64,000 nucleotides of DNA from Vogesella indigofera (GTDB lineage: Bacteria; Pseudomonadota; Gammaproteobacteria; Burkholderiales; Chromobacteriaceae). The stretch covers positions 1 to 64,000 of the forward strand of contig NZ_RBID01000020.1 in assembly GCF_003633895.1 (NCBI RefSeq), read 5' to 3'. A program made the translations under genes and the position numbers. This document shows positions 36,212 to 46,330 of the stretch, one piece after another. The notes under the pieces are model-generated. The model was not told the DNA's origin. It saw only the letters and a list, made by a program, of their open reading frames with translations, and ran no database searches. How positions within the stretch are numbered: position 1 is the first letter of the stretch; each line of letters opens with the position of its first letter.

Positions 36212-36650
36212 ATGCCGCACGTACCTCCTTCCTCAGCGAGAGCCAGTCGCCGCATGGCAAAGGTTCGTCAAAAGGATACGGATGCCGAAATCGCCGTGCG
36301 ACAAGAGCCGTTTCGTTGTGGTCTGCGTTATAGGATCGACTACGTCGTACTAAAGAAGCCTCGCCGTGTTGCGGACATTGCCTTTCCCCCGGCTGAAGAT
36401 CGCCATTTTCATTGATGGATGTTTTTGGCATAGTTGCCCTATGCACATCACATGGCCCAAGCAGAATGCGGAGTTCTGGCGACAGAAGATAGAAGCAAAC
36501 CGCGCACGAGACGCCTACACGAATGCCCGTTTGTACGAAGCGGGATGGACCGTGTCCCGATTTTGGCGGCACGAATCCCCTTCTGACGCAGCTGCCATAG
36601 TTGCCCAATCAGTTGCTGCGGCAAAAGAAGCTTCGAAACAGTCTCCGTAA
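36212..36650 (+). pseudogene. vsr: vsr endonuclease broken by a one-base insertion
   Basis: The frame starting at 36212 (good GGAGGAGG site) encodes the Vsr N-terminus (SRRMAKVRQKDTDAEIAVR, then GLRYRIDY). It ends soon after VADIAFP. The rest of Vsr (RLKIAIFIDGCFWHSCPMH, then WPKQNAEFWRQKIEANRARD) continues in the next frame to 36650. The shift falls at a run of five C (36386-36390). Removing one C would join the two parts into a complete Vsr of about 145 aa. It could be a real mutation, slippage-based phase variation or a sequencing error. Confidence 0.85.
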
Positions 36651-36696
36651 TCGACATCTGTGGCAACTGCCACTGAAAGAGGAACTGAACATCCGC

Positions 36697-39600
36697 ATGG
36701 AACTAATGAACAATAAAAATAACCAGGCTTACCGCGCCCGTCCAGAGCCTGGCCAGCTGGTCGAGGTTCGGAGGCGCCAATGGGTAGTTGCAGATATAGT
36801 CTCATCCAATCTGGCTATAACGTCTGTCCAGCAGAATGCGGTAACCCTCTCATCCATAGATGAGGATGGCCTCGGCGAGGAGCTTGAGGTCATCTGGGAG
36901 ATCGAGCCTGGCGCACAGATCATCGAGCGATCTGGTCTGCCTTCGATTTCCGGTCAGGATGATTCGGACACGCTGGAAGCGTTCCTTGATGCAGTGCGCT
37001 GGGGTGCCGCCACCAACGCGGACAGAGGCTTTCTACAAGCGCCGTTTCGCAGTGGCGTCAGCATTGAGGACTTCCAGCTCGACCCCTTGGTACGTGCCAT
37101 CGATATGGCGCGCGTCAATCTGCTCATCGCTGACGACGTCGGCTTGGGCAAGACCATCGAGGCGGGTCTCGTCATCCAGGAGATGTTGCTGCGGCATCGT
37201 GCCCGCACCGTCCTGATCGTCTGCCCCGCATCGCTGCAAGAGAAGTGGCGCGTGGAGATGCTGGAAAAGTTTGGCCTTGATTTCCGGGTTGTCGACACGG
37301 CTTACATCAAGCAACTACGCCGAGATCGCGGCATCCATGCCAATCCGTGGACATCTCATCCACGCCTGATCGCGTCCATGGACTGGGTCAAGAGCGGCGA
37401 AGGACTACGCGCCATGCGGGACGTCTTGCCCACGCATACCAGCTATCCACGCAAGTTCGACATGCTGGTCGTCGATGAAGCACACAACATCGCCCCGGCT
37501 GCCGGGGCGAACTACGCGCTGGAGAGTCAGCGCACACGCTTCATTCGTTCGATCAGTCCACACTTTCAGCATCGCCTGTTTCTCACCGCCACCCCACACA
37601 ACGGTTACACCGAATCCTTCACTTCTTTGCTGGAGTTGCTGGACGACCAGCGTTTCGCTAGAAACATCCTGCCGGATGAAAAGCAGCTGAGTCAGGTAAT
37701 GATCCGCCGCCTCAAAAGCGATTTGGTCGATCCCGAAGGCAAGCCACTCTACGCGCAGCGCAAACTACAAGCGCTGCAGGTCCCGTACTCAGCACAAGAG
37801 CGCGCCATTCACCAAAAGCTGAACGACTACTGTGTGAGCCGCGAGCAGGACGCAGAAAGGGTTGGTAATGCGTTCGGCACATCGTTCGTCAACCAGTTGC
37901 TCAAGAAGCGGCTCTTCTCTTCTCCCGCTGCTTTTGCATCCACCCTTGAGAAGCACACTGCCACCCTGGCCAATGGGAGCCAACGCAAAGAGAAGGATGC
38001 GATGGCCGACCGCATTTTGCGCAAGGCCATTCTGCGAGTCGAAGAGGACTACGCCAACGACCAGGAGGTCGAGAACGCGCAGTCCGAGGCTGTTGAAGAG
38101 GCCTCACGTCGCGCGCAGCCGCTGACAGCAGAGCAGCAACAAATACTGAGCGAACTACGGTCGTGGGCGCAGACGGCCAAGAATCAGGTCGATGCCAAAG
38201 CCAAGGCCATCCTCGACTGGCTTGAGGCCAATCTCAAGACCGACGGTCAGTGGAATGATCGTCGAGTCATCTTGTTCACCGAATACCGCACTACGCACCA
38301 GTGGATGCACGAGATCTTGGCCAGCCATGATTTCGGTGGCGATCGACTGGCCATCCTTCACGGTGGCATGGCGCAGGATGAGCGCGAGAAAGTCAAAGCG
38401 GCCTTCCAGACCTCGCCCAAGGATTCAGCGGTGCGCATCCTGCTGGCCACCGATGCGGCGTCAGAAGGTATCGACTTGCAGAACCACTGTAACTGCCTCA
38501 TCCATCTGGAGATCCCGTACAACCCCAATGTGATGGAGCAGCGCAACGGTCGTATCGATCGACACGGTCAGCGCCAGAAGGAAGTCCTAATCTGGCACCC
38601 CGTCGATGGTGGAGAACAAGGCAAAGCAACCATTGGCGGTCACGGCGACGACATCATCCGGGCGCTGCGCAAACTCGAATCCATGCGTGCAGACATGGGT
38701 AGCGTCAACCCGGTCATCGCGCCGCAGATGTCGGGGCTGATCGAAGGCTCGCTCAAAGACCTCGATACCCGTCTCGCAGAAGCCAAGATCGCCAAGGCCA
38801 GATGCTTCGTGCGCGCCGAGCGCGAACTGAAAGACCGAGTCGCTAAACTGCACGAACGGCTCCTGACTACGCAGCAGGATTTTCACCTCACGCCAGAACA
38901 CATCCTCATGGCGGTCAAGACGGGCCTCGCGTTGGCAGGCCGTCCGCCGCTCGAGCCGTTTGCCTTGGCCGACGCCCCGGCGGGCACCGTATTCAAGATG
39001 CCCGCGCTGTCGGGCTCGTGGGCGCGCTGCCTCGAAGGTTTGCGTCACCCCCACACACTGCAAATCCGGCCTATCACCTTCGATCACGCCGTCGCCACCG
39101 GGCGTGACGACGTGGTGCTTGTTCATCTCAACCACCGACTGGTGCAGATGTGCCTGCGTTTGCTGCGCGCCGAAGTCTGGGCACAAGACGATGTGAAGAA
39201 GCTGCACCGCGTCACAGTGCGCTCGGTGCCGGACGCACTGATTGATGGCCCTGCTGTGGTCGTCATCTCGCGGCTGGTCGTCACCGGCGGCAACCATCAT
39301 CGCCTCCACGAAGAGCTGACCGTGGCCGGAGGCTATCTGGGCGACAAATCATTCCGTCGTGAGGAGGGCGTCACCAAAGTCCAGCAATGGCTGGATCAGG
39401 CCAAGCCGCTGACGGCCGCAGACTCTCTGTTTGACGCCATCCGAGTTCGCTTCGACCGTGCACAGAGCGCCATCCTGCAGGCGGTTGACGCCCGTTCGAA
39501 AGACAGACTCAAGTTCCTGACAAATACCCTGCAAACTCGCAAACAGCAGGAGGTGGCTGACATTGAGGCTGTGCTTGACGAGTTGGAGAAATCCATTCGA

Positions 39601-39837
39601 GCTGAGCTGAATAAAACCAACCAGCCGGAGCAGTTCAATTTGTTCTCAGAAGACGAACGAACGCAGCTAAGGCGCGACACCGCCGCACTGGAAGCACGTC
39701 TCGCCCGCATTCCGGCCGAGCGTCAGCAGGAGGCCGAGGCCATTGAAACCCGCTACGCAAAACTGAACGACCGCACCTTCCCGGTCGCCGTCATCTTTCT
39801 GGTGCCTGCATCTGCCGTTCAGGGAGGTGCAGCATGA
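36697..39837 (+). CDS. drmD: SNF2-like helicase DrmD of a DISARM system
   Basis: A 1046-aa SF2 translocase of the SNF2/RapA type. Walker A lies in IADDVGLGKTIEAGL near residue 145, the DEAH box in VVDEAHNIAPA, and the C-terminal helicase lobe has ATDAASEGIDLQ and RNGRIDRHGQ. A long C-terminal coiled region (about 900-1010) follows. DrmD with an adenine methyltransferase defines class 1 DISARM. The start is uncertain (ATG at 36697 or 36706; TTG at 36601 is possible). The stop overlaps the next gene. Confidence 0.88.
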   Translation: MELMNNKNNQAYRARPEPGQLVEVRRRQWVVADIVSSNLAITSVQQNAVTLSSIDEDGLGEELEVIWEIEPGAQIIERSGLPSISGQDDSDTLEAFLDAVRWGAATNADRGFLQAPFRSGVSIEDFQLDPLVRAIDMARVNLLIADDVGLGKTIEAGLVIQEMLLRHRARTVLIVCPASLQEKWRVEMLEKFGLDFRVVDTAYIKQLRRDRGIHANPWTSHPRLIASMDWVKSGEGLRAMRDVLPTHTSYPRKFDMLVVDEAHNIAPAAGANYALESQRTRFIRSISPHFQHRLFLTATPHNGYTESFTSLLELLDDQRFARNILPDEKQLSQVMIRRLKSDLVDPEGKPLYAQRKLQALQVPYSAQERAIHQKLNDYCVSREQDAERVGNAFGTSFVNQLLKKRLFSSPAAFASTLEKHTATLANGSQRKEKDAMADRILRKAILRVEEDYANDQEVENAQSEAVEEASRRAQPLTAEQQQILSELRSWAQTAKNQVDAKAKAILDWLEANLKTDGQWNDRRVILFTEYRTTHQWMHEILASHDFGGDRLAILHGGMAQDEREKVKAAFQTSPKDSAVRILLATDAASEGIDLQNHCNCLIHLEIPYNPNVMEQRNGRIDRHGQRQKEVLIWHPVDGGEQGKATIGGHGDDIIRALRKLESMRADMGSVNPVIAPQMSGLIEGSLKDLDTRLAEAKIAKARCFVRAERELKDRVAKLHERLLTTQQDFHLTPEHILMAVKTGLALAGRPPLEPFALADAPAGTVFKMPALSGSWARCLEGLRHPHTLQIRPITFDHAVATGRDDVVLVHLNHRLVQMCLRLLRAEVWAQDDVKKLHRVTVRSVPDALIDGPAVVVISRLVVTGGNHHRLHEELTVAGGYLGDKSFRREEGVTKVQQWLDQAKPLTAADSLFDAIRVRFDRAQSAILQAVDARSKDRLKFLTNTLQTRKQQEVADIEAVLDELEKSIRAELNKTNQPEQFNLFSEDERTQLRRDTAALEARLARIPAERQQEAEAIETRYAKLNDRTFPVAVIFLVPASAVQGGAA

Positions 39838-42800
39838 GTGCTCCCTGCGTGCATGACGATTGGTTGTCGCTGATCGAGATCTCCGGCCCTTTCCTCGCCG
39901 TTCCCGTTCTGAAAGAAGCCTTTCCACAAGGGCTGGAAGAACTGGATGCCACCAAGCGCAAACGTCTGCGCCAAGCCTACGAGGAATGGCGCGAAGCGCT
40001 GGAGCTGGACGACGCGCAGTTTGCCGAGTTACACGCGGCATGGATCGACGAGGTATTGTCGCGTGGCCTTGAGCTTGATGAAGACGGTAAAGGCGACGTC
40101 CTCAAGCGCGCCGACTGGTGCGCCGCCAACCTCAAAGCCAGCTTGCCCGAACACGGCGTGACGCTGTCCCCCGATCTTGCCGTGATCGATGAGCAACACG
40201 CAAACAAACCACTGCTGCTGATCCAGACCTATACGCAGGATGTCGATCTCGATGCCACCCTGAAGCAAGATGGCTGGGCCGCCACACCCGCCGATCGCAT
40301 GGTCGCGCTGTGCCGCGCGCTGGGCTGCCGCCTCGGCTTGGTGACCAATGGCGAGCGCTGGATGCTGGTGGATGCACCGGTGGGTGCTGTCACCACCTTT
40401 GCCAGTTGGTATGCCCGCATTTGGAGCCAAGAGCCCATCACTCTGCAGGCCTTCGTGCATCTGCTCGGCATTCGTCGCTTCTTTGTCGATGAATCCGAAC
40501 AATTGCCCGCACTGTTCGATCGCTCCCTGAAGTACCAGGACGAAGTCACCGACGCCCTCGGAGAGCAAGTACGCCGCGCCGTCGAAGTATTGATTCAGAC
40601 ACTCGACAAGGCCGACCAGGATCGCAACCGCGAACTGCTGCACGACGTCAAGGAACCCGAGCTGTATGAGGCCGCGCTCACGGTGATGATGCGCTTGGTG
40701 TTCCTGCTCTCCGCCGAGGAGCGTGGCCTGCTCCTGATGGGCGACGAGCGCTACGAAGCCAACTACGCGCTCTCCACCTTGCGCATGCAGTTGCGCAAAG
40801 AGTCCGAGGAAATCCTCGAGCGCCGCTGGGACGCTTGGTCGCGCCTGCTGGCGATCTTCCGCGCGGTGTTCGGCGGCATCGAGCACGAAAACCTGCGCCT
40901 GCCAGCCTTGGGCGGTTCGCTCTTCGATCCCGATCGCTTCCCCTTCCTCGAAGGTCGGGCCAAAGGCTCGAACTGGCGCAGCGATGCAGCCAAGCCGCTC
41001 CCCATCGACAACCGCACCGTTCTGCTGTTGCTGGAGGCCATTCAGCAATTCCAAGGGCGCACGCTGTCTTATCGTGCGCTCGATGTCGAACAGATCGGCT
41101 ACGTGTACGAGGGTCTGCTCGAACGCACCGTCAAGCGCACCGATGAAGTGACGCTGGAACTGGATGCCACCAAGAACGCCAAGACACCATGGGTCAAGTT
41201 GGCCGAGTTGGATTCGGCACGCTTGGATGGTGCTGCGCGACTGGCCGAGTTACTGCAAGAACGCTCTGGCAGCTCCACCAGCAGGGTGCGCAATGATCTG
41301 GCAAAACCCGTCGACGACACCTTGGCCGACCGCCTGCTGACCGCTTGCTTGGGCGACACCAAGCTGCGCGATCGCGTCAAACCCTATGCCCATCTGCTGC
41401 GTACCGATCCATGGGGCTATCCGCTGGTCTATCCCGCTGGTGCCTTCATCGTTACCACCGGTTCTGACCGGCGCGAAACCGGCACCCACTACACCCCGAA
41501 ATCGCTGACCGAAGCGATCGTCGCCGAGACCCTCACGCCGGTGGCCTATATCGGCCCGGCAGAAGGAACGCCGCGCGATAGATGGGCACTGAAGTCGCCC
41601 GCCGAGCTGCTCGACCTCAAGATTTGTGACCCCGCCATGGGCTCGGGCGCATTCCTGGTGCAGGCCTGCCGCTGGTTGTCTGATCGCCTCGTCGAGGCTT
41701 GGTCACTGGTCGAAGCATCGGGCAAAACCGTGAGCGTGGATGGCGAGGTTCTAGATGCCGGAGCAACCAAGGAGCCGTTGCCTCGTGATAGTGAAGCACG
41801 CACGGTGATCGCACGCCGCCTCATCGCCGAGCGTTGCCTGTATGGCGTCGATCTGAACCCGCTGGCAGTCGAACTCGCCAAACTGTCGATCTGGCTGGTG
41901 ACACTGGCTAAAGGACGCCCGTTTGGGTTTCTTGACCATAACTTGCGCTGCGGGGACAGCCTGCTCGGTATTCACAGGTTGGATCAGCTCACTCAGCTTT
42001 CGATGAACCCTACGGGTCAGGGCCAGCTACGCCTGTTCGGGCAGAACATTGATCAGGCAGTATGCGAGGCGATCGAATTGCGACAGCAGTTGCGCCGCAT
42101 GCCCATCCGCGATATCCGGGATGTGGAAGCCATGGCGCATTTTGACGCTGATGCGCGCCGGAGGCTCGAAGTGCCGGAAAGCGTCGCCAATGCATTCATC
42201 GGAGAGGTATTTGTGTCTGGCGGCCATGGCGCGGGACTAGAAGACGCGCTGGCGTCTCTAGCCATTCAGGCCGGACAAGCCTTTGACGGCGATCTCGACG
42301 TGATTACCTTGTTGTGCAGGAGATCGGTCGCCACGTTATCTACCGACTTGCTTGCCGATAAGGCTGCGCGCCGGCCTTTTCATTGGCCTCTAGAGTTTCC
42401 CGAGGTGTTTCAGCGTCACGATGGCGGCTTTGATTGTGTTATCGGAAATCCGCCATTCATGGGCGGAAGAAAGATTAGCTCTAGTTTTGGTGATGCATAT
42501 TTGAGATTTCTGACCACCATTCGATCGGATATAAATGGAATAGCCGATTTGGTTTGCCACTTCTTTAGGCGCAGTTTTGAAGTCTTATCGAATAATGGGG
42601 CGTTTGGCTTGTTGGCAACCAAGTCGATATCGGAGGTTGATTCGCGAAGGGGTGGGCTGGGCGCTATCGTTGCTGATGGTGGTTTCATCTATGGCGCAAA
42701 TGTAAACATCCCTTGGCCTGGCAAGGCTGCCGTTCTGGTGTCTTGCGTTCATGTTTCAAAGTTTAATTTCCTGTGCAAGAAATTAAACGGCAACATGGTC

Positions 42801-44156
42801 AACGAAATTTCGCCGTCGCTCCAAGATGATGCTCAGACTGAGGGGGAGCCTCATATCTTGTCCGTTTACCTTGGGAAAGGTAGATCCGGCTCATTTTTGC
42901 TTGGCGATGGATTTAAGCTCACACATGCAGAAGCTCAAGAAATTGTCGATCAGGGTTATTCGGCAAAAACAATAATAAAGGAGCTGATAAGAGGGACTGA
43001 TATAACGAATTCGCCTCAGCAAGAGGCTTCATTTCTTGTGATTGATCCCGGCGGAATGAGCGAGGAACAGCTAAAGAAATTTCCAATAATCTACGATCGA
43101 CTTAAGGCAACCGTCTACCCGGAAAGACTCTTGATCAAGGATGCCGCAAAGAAAAAGAATTGGTGGCGGTATGCCGGGGTCAGTTCTGCATTGTATAAAA
43201 ATATCGACACCCTGACGGATTGTATTGTTTGCAGCCGAGTGACCAAGTATCCGGTTTTTCAGTTGATGAAAACTACGTCAGAAGCGTGGGGACGCCGAGT
43301 TTTTGATAACTCAACAATTGTACTGGGCTTGGCAGAATTCTCTGTTTTTGCAATTCTCCACTCAACACACCACAGTTTGTGGGTTGCAAAGTGGGGTTCG
43401 AAAATGGGGGCAACGCAAAGGTATACGCCAACAGAGGTTTTCGAGACGTTTGCTTTTCCACTACATAGCGATGCTGAGCGATTAACTGATTTGGGGCGAA
43501 GCTTTAAAAGCGTAAGGGACCGGGTGCAACGGATTCGTGGAATAGGCTTGACCGAGCTATACAACGCTTTCCATGATCCGAACGTCGTCGATTCAGACGT
43601 TGTGGAGTTGCGAGACTTTCAAATAAAAATCGACGCTGAAGTGCAAAAATCTTATGGGTGGGACGATCTGGAGCTGAGGCACGATTTTCTTGAGGTTCCT
43701 TTGCTTTCGGATAAGAACAAAATCCGCTTCACATTTGATGAGCAAACACGCCTTGAGGTTCTGCGTCGACTATCGGCGCTAAATCTCAAGCGATACGAGC
43801 AAGAGGTCGCTCAAGGGATGCCTCCTGACGGCACGTCGCGCGCTTTGACTCGTGCCCCGCGCGCTAGTCACACCACCAGCGCCGCAACGGCCCAACCGTC
43901 TTTCGACTTCGAGAGCGGGACTGCCACTATCGTCAATCGCGAGATGCCCTCAACGGCGATCCTCGGTTTCCTGAAAGCTCACGTTAGCTGGCACGCCAAG
44001 GCTGACATTCTTGCTGCCACGCGTATCACAGATGGCCAGTGGAACACCGCGATCGCGGAGCTGATCACAGGCGGCAAGGTTGAACGCCAAGGCGAGAAGC
44101 GCGGAGCACGGTATCGAATAGTCGAAGTAAATTCCTCCAATGGAGACGGCATATGA
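39834..44156 (+). CDS. drmMI: N6-adenine DNA methyltransferase DrmMI (Eco57I/PglX-like)
   Basis: A 1440-aa protein with a long N-terminal region and a gamma-type adenine methyltransferase core. Motif I is DPAMGSGAFLVQACRWL near residue 598 and motif IV is NPPF near 870. A target-recognition half follows. The stretch from about 42430 to 43830 has much lower GC and different codons from both sides, which suggests that the recognition domain was exchanged by recombination. In class 1 DISARM this enzyme marks host DNA as self. ATGA overlaps join it to drmD and to the following gene. Confidence 0.88.
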   Translation: MSAPCVHDDWLSLIEISGPFLAVPVLKEAFPQGLEELDATKRKRLRQAYEEWREALELDDAQFAELHAAWIDEVLSRGLELDEDGKGDVLKRADWCAANLKASLPEHGVTLSPDLAVIDEQHANKPLLLIQTYTQDVDLDATLKQDGWAATPADRMVALCRALGCRLGLVTNGERWMLVDAPVGAVTTFASWYARIWSQEPITLQAFVHLLGIRRFFVDESEQLPALFDRSLKYQDEVTDALGEQVRRAVEVLIQTLDKADQDRNRELLHDVKEPELYEAALTVMMRLVFLLSAEERGLLLMGDERYEANYALSTLRMQLRKESEEILERRWDAWSRLLAIFRAVFGGIEHENLRLPALGGSLFDPDRFPFLEGRAKGSNWRSDAAKPLPIDNRTVLLLLEAIQQFQGRTLSYRALDVEQIGYVYEGLLERTVKRTDEVTLELDATKNAKTPWVKLAELDSARLDGAARLAELLQERSGSSTSRVRNDLAKPVDDTLADRLLTACLGDTKLRDRVKPYAHLLRTDPWGYPLVYPAGAFIVTTGSDRRETGTHYTPKSLTEAIVAETLTPVAYIGPAEGTPRDRWALKSPAELLDLKICDPAMGSGAFLVQACRWLSDRLVEAWSLVEASGKTVSVDGEVLDAGATKEPLPRDSEARTVIARRLIAERCLYGVDLNPLAVELAKLSIWLVTLAKGRPFGFLDHNLRCGDSLLGIHRLDQLTQLSMNPTGQGQLRLFGQNIDQAVCEAIELRQQLRRMPIRDIRDVEAMAHFDADARRRLEVPESVANAFIGEVFVSGGHGAGLEDALASLAIQAGQAFDGDLDVITLLCRRSVATLSTDLLADKAARRPFHWPLEFPEVFQRHDGGFDCVIGNPPFMGGRKISSSFGDAYLRFLTTIRSDINGIADLVCHFFRRSFEVLSNNGAFGLLATKSISEVDSRRGGLGAIVADGGFIYGANVNIPWPGKAAVLVSCVHVSKFNFLCKKLNGNMVNEISPSLQDDAQTEGEPHILSVYLGKGRSGSFLLGDGFKLTHAEAQEIVDQGYSAKTIIKELIRGTDITNSPQQEASFLVIDPGGMSEEQLKKFPIIYDRLKATVYPERLLIKDAAKKKNWWRYAGVSSALYKNIDTLTDCIVCSRVTKYPVFQLMKTTSEAWGRRVFDNSTIVLGLAEFSVFAILHSTHHSLWVAKWGSKMGATQRYTPTEVFETFAFPLHSDAERLTDLGRSFKSVRDRVQRIRGIGLTELYNAFHDPNVVDSDVVELRDFQIKIDAEVQKSYGWDDLELRHDFLEVPLLSDKNKIRFTFDEQTRLEVLRRLSALNLKRYEQEVAQGMPPDGTSRALTRAPRASHTTSAATAQPSFDFESGTATIVNREMPSTAILGFLKAHVSWHAKADILAATRITDGQWNTAIAELITGGKVERQGEKRGARYRIVEVNSSNGDGI

Positions 44157-46330
44157 ATCAACTCAACTTCACGCGCGGGGCCAATGGCAAACCAGTCGTC
44201 TCGCATGAGCTTGAAACGGCTTTGTCCGAAACGGATGGCCTTTCAGGCGAGTGTTTTTTTGGCTACCCACTCATCGCAACACCTGAAGGTAAGTATTTCC
44301 TTGATGCGACGGTTGTGACATCGGAGAAAGGCATCATTCTTTTCGATTTGGTCGAAGGAACGGAAGTTGGTGATTACGGGGCAAGACAGGATGACCTGGC
44401 CAATAAAATCGAAGCCAAGTTGAAGTTGCACAAAGATCTCGTAAAAGGACGAAGCCTCATTCCACCGCTTCAAGTTGTGACTTTTGCACCTGCGGTGGGC
44501 GACATCACGCGCATCGCGATTGATGGGTACCCGATCGCCAACGCAAACAACTTAAATGATGTCGTCAACGGCTTGTCTTGGGATGGATCATCCGAAGATC
44601 TCTATCGATTGACTTTGTCGGCGATCGAGAGTCTTTCATCCATCCGAAAGAGCCGCTTGAAACGTGAGGTGCACAAGCCGGACTCTCGTGGAGCAAAACT
44701 CAAGAAACTTGAGGACTCCATCGCGACACTGGATCATCGTCAAAACCGTGCCGTCATCGAAACGGTAGATGGGGTTCAGCGCATTCGAGGCCTGGCGGGA
44801 TCGGGCAAGACCATCGTCTTGGCCTTGAAAGCAGCATATCTGCACACTCAGCACCCGGATTGGCGCATCGCAGTCACTTTCAATACACGGTCACTGAAAG
44901 GTCAGTTCAAAAGGTTGATCAACAACTTCTGCATTGAGCAAAGCGGAGAAGAGCCTGATTGGACGAAGATTCGCGTCGTAAACGCATGGGGAGCACCAGG
45001 CGGTGATGAGCGAGATGGCATCTACTATGAGTTTTGCAGAGCATCCGGACATGAGTTTCACGATTTCCGATCCGCCAGCTCTCGCTTTGGCGGCAATGAC
45101 AAAGCATTCGACGGCGCATGCACAGCAGCGCTGAATGCAGTCCAGAACCCATCCTCCGTCTACGATGTCATTTTGGTGGATGAAGCTCAGGACTTCACCT
45201 CCAGCTTCCTTCGACTCTGTTATTCGATGCTTCGCTCTCCGAGGCGACTCGTCTATGCCTATGACGAGCTACAAAACTTGTCGGGAACGTCGCTTCCGCC
45301 ACCGGAGGAGATTTTCGGCAACGACGATAGCGGGCGACCACGCGTAACGCTTGGCAGTGATACACGTCGTGATGTGATTCTTCAGAAGTGCTATCGCAAT
45401 TCTCGACCTGTTCTGGCGGCAGCGCATTCGCTCGGTTTCGGCATTTACCGTGCCCCCTCGAAGAGTGCCGAAACTGGCTTGGTGCAGATGTTCGATCAGC
45501 CTGCACTGTGGGAAGAGATCGGATATCGGGTTCAAGCAGGCCATTTGACCAAAGGCGATCATGTAGTTCTCGAACGCACGAACGACACCAGCCCTTTGTT
45601 CCTTGAACAACACTCCGAGATTGATGATCTCGTGAGTTTTCTGAACTTTGAAAATGAGGCGGCTCAAAACGCGTGGCTCATCGAACAAATATCTAAAAAT
45701 TTGGAGGAGGACGAGCTTCGTCATGATGACATCATCGTCATTCATCCTGACCCGATTTCAGCTCGAGATCGCTTGGGGCCAATCCGTAAGTCCCTTTTCG
45801 ATAAGGGCATCCAAAATCATCTCGCAGGCGTTGATACCAACGCCGATGTGTTCTTCAAGACAGAGACGCAATCCGTAACATTGACGGGAATCTTTCGCGC
45901 AAAAGGTAACGAAGCAGGGATGGTGTACATCATCAATGCTCAGGACTGTGATACGAGCGCCATGGGCTTGGCAAACCTGCGAAACAGGCTATTTACAGCC
46001 ATCACTCGCAGCAAGGCTTGGGTTCGTGTCGTTGGTTATGGCCGAGGCATGGAAAGATTGCTTAACGAATTCAACACCCTAAAGAGTCACAGTTTTCGGC
46101 TCGACTTCACATACCCAACGGACGAAATCCTGTCGAAGCTTCGTGTCGTACATCGAGACCTGTCTCCGGCAGACAAAGCCCGGCTGGAGAGAAAGAAACA
46201 AAGTTTCGATCAGGCCATAGATGGGATTGTGTCTGGCGAACTCGATATCGACGATATTGCCTCCTCGCTTGGGAAGCTGGATGAGAAAAAGAGAGCGGAA
46301 CTCTTGCGCTTGCTTGAGGGGCGCAAATGA
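44153..46330 (+). CDS. UvrD-like SF1 helicase/ATPase with N-terminal nuclease-like region
   Basis: A 725-aa protein. Residues 40-70 (KYFLDATVVTSEKGIILFDL) resemble the core strands of a NERD or PD-(D/E)xK-like domain without a clear full catalytic set. The helicase core has Walker A GLAGSGKT (213-220), Walker B DVILVDEAQDF and a C-terminal LFTAITRSKAWVRV (motif VI). It is not a core DISARM gene, yet overlaps drmMI upstream and the next gene downstream by 4 bases each. I infer that it is a helper or a distinct module carried within the operon. Confidence 0.8.
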   Translation: MNQLNFTRGANGKPVVSHELETALSETDGLSGECFFGYPLIATPEGKYFLDATVVTSEKGIILFDLVEGTEVGDYGARQDDLANKIEAKLKLHKDLVKGRSLIPPLQVVTFAPAVGDITRIAIDGYPIANANNLNDVVNGLSWDGSSEDLYRLTLSAIESLSSIRKSRLKREVHKPDSRGAKLKKLEDSIATLDHRQNRAVIETVDGVQRIRGLAGSGKTIVLALKAAYLHTQHPDWRIAVTFNTRSLKGQFKRLINNFCIEQSGEEPDWTKIRVVNAWGAPGGDERDGIYYEFCRASGHEFHDFRSASSRFGGNDKAFDGACTAALNAVQNPSSVYDVILVDEAQDFTSSFLRLCYSMLRSPRRLVYAYDELQNLSGTSLPPPEEIFGNDDSGRPRVTLGSDTRRDVILQKCYRNSRPVLAAAHSLGFGIYRAPSKSAETGLVQMFDQPALWEEIGYRVQAGHLTKGDHVVLERTNDTSPLFLEQHSEIDDLVSFLNFENEAAQNAWLIEQISKNLEEDELRHDDIIVIHPDPISARDRLGPIRKSLFDKGIQNHLAGVDTNADVFFKTETQSVTLTGIFRAKGNEAGMVYIINAQDCDTSAMGLANLRNRLFTAITRSKAWVRVVGYGRGMERLLNEFNTLKSHSFRLDFTYPTDEILSKLRVVHRDLSPADKARLERKKQSFDQAIDGIVSGELDIDDIASSLGKLDEKKRAELLRLLEGRK

